The position numbers were made by a program, and so were the translations under genes. From positions 1 through 64,000 of the forward strand of contig JBHOGO010000007.1 of assembly GCA_043421945.1 (NCBI GenBank): a DNA stretch of 64,000 nt. The letters are read 5' to 3'. Numbering within the stretch: the stretch's first letter is position 1; each line of letters begins with the position of its first letter. The stretch is from Thaumasiovibrio sp043421945. Its GTDB lineage: Bacteria > Pseudomonadota > Gammaproteobacteria > Enterobacterales > Vibrionaceae. The notes under the pieces were generated by a model. The model was not told the DNA's origin, searched no databases, and saw nothing but the letters and a program-made list of their open reading frames with translations. Positions 58,109 to 64,000 of the stretch are shown in pieces.

Positions 58109-59437
58109 TTACGCAGTCGCTGGTACGCCAGTTGCTTCTTCTTGTGCAGCGTTATCTGCAGCTTCCTGTTCAAGCAGTTGCTTCTCGTAAGCTTTTAGGA
58201 AAGGCGTGTACATTACAACAGCCATTGCCATACAGATGAAGCAGAGGATGACAGGACTAAATGCCCAGTTTGCTGCCCATGAAGCACCGATTGGTCCAGG
58301 TGTTGTCCAAGGAGTGAGTGATACCACACGCTCGACCAAACCAAAGTCTAATGCGAAATAAGCTAGCGTTGCGTTGATCATCGGTACAAAGATGAACGGT
58401 AAGAAGAAGATAGGGTTCATGATAATCGGTGCACCAAATAGGATTGGTTCGTTGATATTGAACACCCCAGGTACGACACCCATTTTACCAATCGTACGTA
58501 AGTGAATCGCTTTACTACGCAGCAATAAGAACGCCAGTGGTAGTGTAGAACCTACGCCACCAATCAATAGGTAGTGGTCCCAGAAGCCTTGAACGAAGAT
58601 GTGTGGAATCGCTTCGCCTGCTGCCATTGCTGCTTGGTTAACCGATAAGTTAGCCATCCAGAATGGGTTCATAATACCAGTCACAATCAGGGCACCATGA
58701 ATACCAGCAAACCATAGAATCTGACAAACAAGTACAGCAAGTAGTAGTGCAGGTAGCGTATCTGAAGCAGCAACAAGTGGCTCAACTAACGCCATAATCG
58801 CTTCAGGGATAATCATGCCCGTCGATGACTCGATGAACAGGTTAAGTGGGTGCAATGTTAGAATAATGACCAATACTGGAATCAAAATTTCGAATGAGCG
58901 AGCTACACCGGTTGGCACTTCTGGTGGTAGCTTGATAGTGATATTTTTACGCTTCAAGAAAGCGTAAACTTCCGTTGAGTAGAGTGCAGTAATGATCGCA
59001 GTGAAGATACCTTGACCTGAGAAGTACTGCATCGACATAGCGCCATTTTCAAGTGGTGCAGCGACAAGTAAGAAGGCCATCAGCGAAAGCAACCCGGTGG
59101 TTACTGGATCAAGTTGATGGTGTTTAGCCAAACTTGCTGCGATACCGACCGATATAAACAGGGTCATGACACCCATACTTAAATCGAACGGTAGCATCAA
59201 TTGTACACGGTATGTTTCAGAGAAATTTAACCACGCTTGTGCGAACCCCCAAGTGGTATCTGCCGCAAAAGGAGGGAAGATAAACACCAACATGAACGAA
59301 CCAACGATCATGAAAGGAAGCGCGGCAATGAAGCCATCGCGGATTGAAGTAACGTACTTTTGCTGACCGAGTTTACCAGCGATGGGCGTGATTTTTTGTT
59401 CAATCACGTTCACCATTTTATCGTAGACTGCACCCAT
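58109..59437 (-). CDS. celB: PTS cellobiose-type enzyme IIC
   Basis: Membrane translocator of about 10 segments, 442 residues. IRDGFIAALPFMIVGSFMLVFIFPP, ILWFAGIHGALIVTGIMNPFWMANL and FNINEPILFGAPIIMNPIFFLPFI are diagnostic of the lactose/cellobiose family. ATG 59437 has AAGGA eight bases upstream; the frame from 59479 overlaps the IIB gene. A Glu/Ala-rich tail (AADNAAQEEATGVPATA) is unusual but soluble. Confidence 0.93.
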   Translation of the reverse strand: MGAVYDKMVNVIEQKITPIAGKLGQQKYVTSIRDGFIAALPFMIVGSFMLVFIFPPFAADTTWGFAQAWLNFSETYRVQLMLPFDLSMGVMTLFISVGIAASLAKHHQLDPVTTGLLSLMAFLLVAAPLENGAMSMQYFSGQGIFTAIITALYSTEVYAFLKRKNITIKLPPEVPTGVARSFEILIPVLVIILTLHPLNLFIESSTGMIIPEAIMALVEPLVAASDTLPALLLAVLVCQILWFAGIHGALIVTGIMNPFWMANLSVNQAAMAAGEAIPHIFVQGFWDHYLLIGGVGSTLPLAFLLLRSKAIHLRTIGKMGVVPGVFNINEPILFGAPIIMNPIFFLPFIFVPMINATLAYFALDFGLVERVVSLTPWTTPGPIGASWAANWAFSPVILCFICMAMAVVMYTPFLKAYEKQLLEQEAADNAAQEEATGVPATA

Positions 59438-59471
59438 GTTTTCATTCCTTATCTTGATGAGCGTTGGTGAT

Positions 59472-59777
59472 TTAGCCAATAAGTGATAGTGCGTAGTCCA
59501 GCACTTTGTCGCCCTTCTGCATGCCGTAATCCATCATGTTGATTGGCTCAACTTTGATGCCGTGCTTATCGGCACGCTTTTGGAAATCTGCTTGCATGTA
59601 TTTAACCTGAGGACCTAGCAAAACCACCTCGTAGTTGCCTACGTGGTCATCAAACTCAGAAGCACCAAAGGCTTTAATTTCAACCTCTAAGCCACGGTCT
59701 GCCGCGACGATTTCCATTTTTCTTACAAGCATTGATGTAGACATACCTGCAGAGCAGCAAAGCATAATTTTGTTCAT
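59472..59777 (-). CDS. celA: PTS cellobiose-type enzyme IIB
   Basis: 101 residues. The phosphocysteine is C8 in MLCCSAGMSTSML, and ADFQKRADKHGIKVEPI and LLGPQVKY fit the fold. First gene of the operon, with its promoter region carrying a 24-bp operator and a CRP-like site. Confidence 0.94.
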   Translation of the reverse strand: MNKIMLCCSAGMSTSMLVRKMEIVAADRGLEVEIKAFGASEFDDHVGNYEVVLLGPQVKYMQADFQKRADKHGIKVEPINMMDYGMQKGDKVLDYALSLIG

Positions 59778-59879
59778 GGTGTCTCTCCTGAGTCGTAATT
59801 CTGTTTTGTCTTTCGAGGCAATTCAGTCGTTATTTACGTCCTGCCGCCTTGTTGATATTTACTATGCGCCTTTGGAAAA

Positions 59880-59903
59880 CATTTGGAAACCGGTTTCCAA
59901 ATG
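59880..59903. promoter_or_regulatory. 24-bp perfect palindromic operator between the divergent PTS genes
   Basis: The sequence reads CATTTGGAAACC followed by its exact complement GGTTTCCAAATG. The core GGAAACCGGTTTCC is LacI-type and resembles the site upstream of the LacI gene at 55974. It is 103 bases before the IIB start and 274-307 bases before the orphan IIC start, depending on which start is used. Confidence 0.85.
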
Positions 59904-59916
59904 CAATCCTTACTGA

Positions 59917-59932
59917 TGTGAAAATGGTCACT
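59917..59932. promoter_or_regulatory. CRP-like site upstream of the PTS operon
   Basis: TGTGA-aaatgg-TCACT matches TGTGA-N6-TCACA with one change. It sits upstream of the operator relative to the IIB promoter, as expected for catabolite activation. Confidence 0.65.
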
Positions 59933-60029
59933 AGAAATGCTAAAAATGCCGTAAAAAGTGTGATTGTTGATCTAGTTTTTAAATGCTTTGAAAGGTGGGG
60001 GAAACTCTTTTTAATGGCTAATAGGTATT

Positions 60030-60044
60030 AAAAAACGGTTTTTT
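60030..60044. repeat. 15-bp A6-CGG-T6 inverted repeat
   Basis: AAAAAACGGTTTTTT is symmetric around the central G. It lies 133-147 bases before the orphan IIC gene. It could be a weak operator or just AT-rich sequence. Confidence 0.3.
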
Positions 60045-60176
60045 ATCTCTGTTATTATGCAAATAGAGTCGTAACTTTTGTTCTCTCAGCCTCACGATTA
60101 TGTGTTCTGGTCAGCATAATATGTGATGTGATTTCCTTCTGTTTCCATGGTTAGGTAATCTATACCTCTATTTCGA

Positions 60177-61514
60177 GTGAAAGCTCATATTGAAAAGAAA
60201 AACAATGGAATGAAACAGTCATTTATGCGGGTCGCGACGGCGAGTGTAGAGCAGTCAATGCGGCCATTGGCCAAGCTTTTAACAGGCAGCCAACACCTCA
60301 CAGCGCTTCGTGATGGTTTTCAACTCGCGATGCCGTTTATTGTCGTTGGTTGTTTGTTTGTCCCCTTTATTTTCCCGCCACTGACGCCCGATGACGGTGG
60401 TCTAGCAGCAAAGTGGTACCAGCTCGCTTTGGCATGGCAGCCTGTATTACTTCCCCCTTATCAAGTGACGCTTGGGTTGATGGGACTGATTGTTGCGTTC
60501 GGAACAGGTGCTAGCCTAGCAAAGCAGTATGGTATGCCAGAGCGGTTGTCTGGATTAACGGGATCAATGGCATTTATGTTACTTGCGGGCTTTTATGCCG
60601 AGGGGCAGGGTGACTTACGTTATCTTGGTGGTGCTGGCCTATTTACAGCGCTTATTGCGAGTATTTATGCTGTTGAAGTCATTCGGTTTTTTTATGATCG
60701 GGGATGGCATATTAAGTTGCCAGAAGAAGTCCCCATTATGACGATCAACGCATTTAAACTCTTGCTTCCTTTGATGTTTATCATGCTGTCGATTTCTATC
60801 TTTAACTATCAATTAGAAACGCGGTTAGGTGTCGTTTTCCCCCAGTGGATAGAGACTATTTTCCAGCCGTTATTACTTGCATCAGATAGTCTTGGCGCAG
60901 TTCTTTTGTCGATACTCGTGTGTCAGCTGCTTTGGTTTGTTGGGATACATGGCGCGTTATTAGTTACTGGGATTATGAATCCATTTTGGATGTCTAATCT
61001 ACTGAATAACCAAGCTGCAATGTCTGCTGGTGCTGACGTGCTACCCCATGTTTACTTACCCGGTTTTTGGGACTTTTTTATTCTCATCGGTGGGGTTGGG
61101 TCAACATTACCTTTAGTCTTTTTGGCAATGCGGAGTCGGTCGAAGCAGTTAAAGTCTGTTGGTAAAGTAGGGTTATTACCTTCGCTATTTAATATCAATG
61201 AACCGATATTGTTTGGTTTTCCGATTATTATGAACCCTCTATTTCTGGTTCCTTTTGTATTGGTACCGATGATCAACGCCACGATAGCTTGGTTTTTAAT
61301 GTCTGCTCAGGTCCTCGATCGCATCGTTGTGATGCTACCTTGGTCGATGCCAGCCCCTATTGGTGCATTTCTTAGTGCAAATGGCAGTGCCATGAATGCG
61401 TTGATGGTTGTTTTGGCGATGGTGAATGCTTACTTCCTCTACTTGCCATTCTTTCGAGCCCATGAAAATACGTTAATTAAGCAAGAGGCTTGGCGCACTC
61501 GAGGCGGGGGTTAA
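60177..61514 (+). CDS. orphan PTS cellobiose-type enzyme IIC
   Basis: 445 residues from GTG 60177, or 434 from ATG 60210; no strong ribosome-binding site for either. Clear paralogue of the celB-like protein: TALRDGFQLAMPFIVVGCLFVPFIFPP, LLWFVGIHGALLVTGIMNPFWMSNL, FNINEPILFGFPIIMNPLFLVPFV. No IIA or IIB gene accompanies it, so it probably shares those of the divergent operon and may add another substrate. It is divergent from that operon, over the shared 24-bp operator. Confidence 0.88.
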   Translation: MKAHIEKKNNGMKQSFMRVATASVEQSMRPLAKLLTGSQHLTALRDGFQLAMPFIVVGCLFVPFIFPPLTPDDGGLAAKWYQLALAWQPVLLPPYQVTLGLMGLIVAFGTGASLAKQYGMPERLSGLTGSMAFMLLAGFYAEGQGDLRYLGGAGLFTALIASIYAVEVIRFFYDRGWHIKLPEEVPIMTINAFKLLLPLMFIMLSISIFNYQLETRLGVVFPQWIETIFQPLLLASDSLGAVLLSILVCQLLWFVGIHGALLVTGIMNPFWMSNLLNNQAAMSAGADVLPHVYLPGFWDFFILIGGVGSTLPLVFLAMRSRSKQLKSVGKVGLLPSLFNINEPILFGFPIIMNPLFLVPFVLVPMINATIAWFLMSAQVLDRIVVMLPWSMPAPIGAFLSANGSAMNALMVVLAMVNAYFLYLPFFRAHENTLIKQEAWRTRGGG

Positions 61515-61572
61515 AATCAGTTGTTGATGATAAGTGAGTCGACTAGAAAAGAAGTCAACCCATCAACACGCA

Positions 61573-61606
61573 CAAAAAGACAGCATGAGTAATAATACTC
61601 ATGCTG
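61573..61606 (-). terminator. terminator of the VOC gene
   Basis: An 11-bp perfect stem CAGCATGAGTA (61581-61591) and TACTCATGCTG (61596-61606) with loop ATAA. A T5 follows two bases after on the minus strand (complement of aaaaag). It may also act for the convergent IIC gene. Confidence 0.75.
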
Positions 61607-61628
61607 CTTGAGCCAACTTCGTTGCTTA

Positions 61629-62120
61629 TTATTCGTAATCAGAAGCGTATGTTTCTTCGTAAGAGTGTGAGTAGAACTCAAACAGGTTGCCAAACGGGTC
61701 TTCTAGGTAAACCATTTGTGCTTGCTTTAATTCGTCTTCAGGGTGGTAGCGCATGATATCCATACGAACCTTACCGCCAAATTCTTCAACACGTTTGATC
61801 GCCGTTTCAAACTGCTCTTTTGATACTTGAAGACAGAAGTGGAAGATGCCTAGGCGAGAGAAATCGACTTCATGACGCTCTTGACGATCTTTCATTTCAA
61901 ACAATTCAACACCGATACCATCCATTGTCACTAGGTGGGCGATATTAAAGCCCTTAAAGCCTTCACCGAATACCGCAATACACATGCGGCCGATAGCACT
62001 TTCACGCTCTTCAACGACTTTAGTGTTGTTCATAACAATACGAAGTCCAAGCGCTTTTGTGTAGAACTCTACCGCTTTATCCATATCTCCAACCATGATG
62101 CCGATGTGATTCATTTTCAT
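61629..62120 (-). CDS. VOC-family (glyoxalase/dioxygenase-like) protein
   Basis: 163 residues with two beta-alpha-beta modules. MNHIGIMVGDMDKAVEFYTKALGLRI is the first module with metal His; FHFCLQVSKEQFETAIKRVEEFGG and YLEDPFGNLFEFYSH with the second His and final Glu follow. The start is ATG 62120, because GGAG lies six bases before it; the frame from TTG 62132 includes that ribosome-binding site. Substrate unknown: methylglyoxal, an epimerase or a dioxygenase role are all possible. Confidence 0.85.
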   Translation of the reverse strand: MKMNHIGIMVGDMDKAVEFYTKALGLRIVMNNTKVVEERESAIGRMCIAVFGEGFKGFNIAHLVTMDGIGVELFEMKDRQERHEVDFSRLGIFHFCLQVSKEQFETAIKRVEEFGGKVRMDIMRYHPEDELKQAQMVYLEDPFGNLFEFYSHSYEETYASDYE

Positions 62121-62145
62121 TGTCTGCTCCAAATCTCTAATTTGT

Positions 62146-62173
62146 TTGTGTCTTGTGTCTTGTGTCTTGTTTC
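62146..62173. repeat. 7-bp tandem repeat (TTGTGTC x3 plus one variant)
   Basis: TTGTGTC occurs three times exactly and once as TTGTTTC, 26-53 bases upstream of the VOC gene start. It is likely in its promoter or leader. Confidence 0.75.
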
Positions 62174-62300
62174 GATGTGGAGAAGTATAGAGTAGTGGGT
62201 CTCCAATAAAAAATTATCAAAATTTATGTTTTTAATAAATAATTTTTATATTGATACTCGGGAACGGAAGTGACTAATAAGAGTGATAAAAAAGAGGGAC

Positions 62301-62335
62301 AAAACAGGATTAGCAGTGTGCCAATCCTGTTTTTG
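62301..62335. terminator. bidirectional terminator of sulP
   Basis: The 11-bp stem AAAACAGGATT (62301-62311) and AATCCTGTTTT (62323-62333) has A and T ends, so it works on either strand; it lies 25 bases past the sulP stop. Confidence 0.8.
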
Positions 62336-62359
62336 CATGTGAATTGCTTAAACTAACAA

Positions 62360-63889
62360 CTAAATAGAAGTCTTTGCGACTTGTACTTGAACGAGATCGT
62401 CGGCGCGATCAAGCCGAGCTCGACACTCTTCAGAAAGACCGAGCAAATAGAGTATCTTACCTTGTGCTTGGAAATTCCCACTCAGTTTATGAATAGCTTC
62501 CAGTGCAGAGTGATCCGCTAAACGAGCACGGCTTAGGTCGAGGCTAAAATGCTCAGGCGCTGCTTTAATATCAAAAAGGCTATGGAAGTGAGTCACAGAA
62601 GCAAAGAACAGAATACCTTCTAGATGATAGATAGTACGTTGTTCGTCTGTTGAGGCTTGTGAGCTAAGGGTTAGCCGTGTTGCTTGATCCCATGCAAAAC
62701 GTAGCGCAGAGACTAAGACACCGACGAATACCGCGAGGGCAAGATCAGTTAATACCGTTACAACGGTTACCAGCACGATCACAAAGACATCAGTCTGGGG
62801 CACCTTGCGAATCATGCGAAGACTCGCCCATTCAAAGGTACCCAGTACGACCATGAACATTACACCAACGAGTGCTGCAAGTGGGATCATCTCAATAAGC
62901 TGAGACCCAAACAGAATAAAGCCGAGGATCGACAGTGCACATGTTGCTGCGGATAGACGTGACCGACCACCAGAGTTTAAGTTGATGATGCTTTGACCAA
63001 TCATGGCACAGCCACCCATGCCACCAAAGCAGCCTGAGACGATATTCGCTGCACCTTGAGCGACACATTCACGGTTAGGCTGGCCTTGGGTTTCAGTAAT
63101 CTCATCAACCAAGTTCAATGTCAGCAAAGACTCTAGTAGACCTACAGCGGCAAGGATCAGTGCATAAGGGAAAATGATACTGAGTGTTTCCCAGCTTAGC
63201 GGGACCATTGGCAGGCTAAAGTTAGGTAAAGTGCCGTTTAGGCTCGCATTAGCATTACCAGACATGCTGCGAACGAAGTCAATAACAGTGGCCGTTTGCA
63301 AGTCAAAACCATGTACTAGCCCTGTTACCACCAAGATAGCAACTAATGAGGCGGGGATTGTTCGGCTAAAGCGAGGTAGAAAATGGATAATTGCCATTGC
63401 GAGACCCACTAGCCCTAGCATCATTAACATTGGTGTACCAGACAGCCAGTGCCATTGGCCATTTTCAAGCGTCTGAAACTGCTGTAGTTGTGCCAGGAAG
63501 ATAACGATTGCTAATCCGTTAACAAAACCAAGCATCACAGGGTAGGGTACCAGAGCAATAAATCGACCGAGGCGAAATAGCCCAAAGAGCAGTTGCATTA
63601 CCCCCATTAAAACCACAGCAGCAAAGAGGTATTCTACGCCGTGTTGTACCACTAACGCTGTGACCACCACGGCTAAGGCACCGGCGCCACCAGACACCAT
63701 TCCTGGGCGGCCACCAAAAATGGCGGCGATCAGGCCTACAATAAAAGCGGCATAGAGTCCAACCATAGGATCCACGGTCGCTACAAAAGTGAAGGCGACG
63801 ACTTCAGGGACCATAGCGAGTGAGACGGTTAAGCCGGCGAACAAGTCAGCACGGATTGATGCATTAGGGTTACTGCGTAATTCAAACAT
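62360..63889 (-). CDS. SulP-family anion transporter with STAS domain
   Basis: Inner-membrane carrier of 509 residues. It begins RADLFAGLTVSLAMVPEVVAFTFVATVDPMVGLYAAF, with about 12-14 membrane segments, GGMGGCAMIGQSIINLNSGGRSRLSA, and a C-terminal STAS domain (about 410-500, HLEGILFFASVTHFHSLFDIKAAPEHFSLDLSRARLADHSALEAI). Substrate may be sulfate, bicarbonate or another anion. The STAS Ser/Thr region reads ARLADHSA. Single gene; no carbonic anhydrase is visible downstream. Confidence 0.9.
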   Translation of the reverse strand: MFELRSNPNASIRADLFAGLTVSLAMVPEVVAFTFVATVDPMVGLYAAFIVGLIAAIFGGRPGMVSGGAGALAVVVTALVVQHGVEYLFAAVVLMGVMQLLFGLFRLGRFIALVPYPVMLGFVNGLAIVIFLAQLQQFQTLENGQWHWLSGTPMLMMLGLVGLAMAIIHFLPRFSRTIPASLVAILVVTGLVHGFDLQTATVIDFVRSMSGNANASLNGTLPNFSLPMVPLSWETLSIIFPYALILAAVGLLESLLTLNLVDEITETQGQPNRECVAQGAANIVSGCFGGMGGCAMIGQSIINLNSGGRSRLSAATCALSILGFILFGSQLIEMIPLAALVGVMFMVVLGTFEWASLRMIRKVPQTDVFVIVLVTVVTVLTDLALAVFVGVLVSALRFAWDQATRLTLSSQASTDEQRTIYHLEGILFFASVTHFHSLFDIKAAPEHFSLDLSRARLADHSALEAIHKLSGNFQAQGKILYLLGLSEECRARLDRADDLVQVQVAKTSI

Positions 63890-64000
63890 TGAGGGGAAAC
63901 AACTCCGGGGGCAAAAAGCTACGCAATTTACCAGCAGATTGGCTTAATGTCGAATATTTGGTCAGTCGTAAGGCAAAGCCCTACGTTACGCTGTTGAACT
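63890..64000. other. right-edge sequence upstream of sulP
   Basis: It probably holds the sulP promoter. A small inverted repeat CGTAaGGC-aaa-GCCcTACG lies at 63967-63985. No gene is visible. Confidence 0.35.

Noticed and set aside
60107..60135. second CRP site before the orphan IIC
   Set aside because: ATGTGATGTGATTTCC has only the left half; no TCACA at the right spacing.

Overview
The window reads as a chromosomal segment of a marine gammaproteobacterium, most likely a Vibrionaceae member (Vibrio, Photobacterium, Enterovibrio or Grimontia-like). This is inferred from gene content: a PL7 alginate lyase, a BCCT transporter, a cellobiose-type PTS, an RND efflux set, and GTPases next to a second peptide deformylase. 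No rRNA, tRNA or ribosomal-protein gene is visible, so the species cannot be fixed. Genes are densely packed, and the two insertion-sequence traces are a window-edge ISAs1-type end and a decayed IS1595-type relic at about 24.7-25.2 kb.

Layout. 0-9 kb: ISAs1-family end, L-threonine aldolase, HAD phosphatase, a D-threonine-aldolase-type enzyme, a periplasmic sugar dehydrogenase, a divergent MarR/MFS efflux pair, and a radical-SAM sulfatase-maturase-like protein. 9-16.5 kb: alginate lyase, then a ugpBAEQC-type glycerol-phosphate/glycerophosphodiester ABC operon divergent from an RpiR regulator. 17-25 kb: a three-gene RND efflux operon, an endonuclease/exonuclease/phosphatase-fold protein and the IS relic. 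25-33 kb: a large RluA-type pseudouridine synthase, a LacI regulator divergent from a mannonate-dehydratase/oxidoreductase pair, and a membrane-anchored GDPD.

33-45.5 kb is the centrepiece: a continuous same-strand cluster urtABCDE-ureDABCE-hupE/ureJ-ureFG. It encodes urea import, the nickel urease, its maturation factors and a nickel-permease-like protein. A sigma-54-like promoter precedes urtA, and several gaps inside the cluster hold hairpins or a 16-bp tandem array. The cluster ends in a hairpin shared with the convergent ogt and ada-alkA alkylation-repair genes.

48-54.5 kb: a BCCT transporter behind a structured leader, a PCu(A)C copper chaperone, two overlapping P-loop GTPase genes (the first with a degenerate G4 motif) and a peptide deformylase. 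55-61.5 kb: a beta-glucoside PTS operon (IIB-IIC-GH1-IIA) with its LacI regulator, plus a divergent orphan IIC. A perfect 24-bp palindrome and a CRP-like site lie between the divergent genes. 61.6-64 kb: a VOC-family protein and a SulP transporter.

The most unusual non-coding signal is a recurring style of degenerate tandem repeats (periods 13, 14, 16, 22 and 23 bp) in intergenic gaps, plus perfect 7-bp repeats upstream of two genes. No CRISPR array, toxin-antitoxin pair, integrase or defence island was seen.
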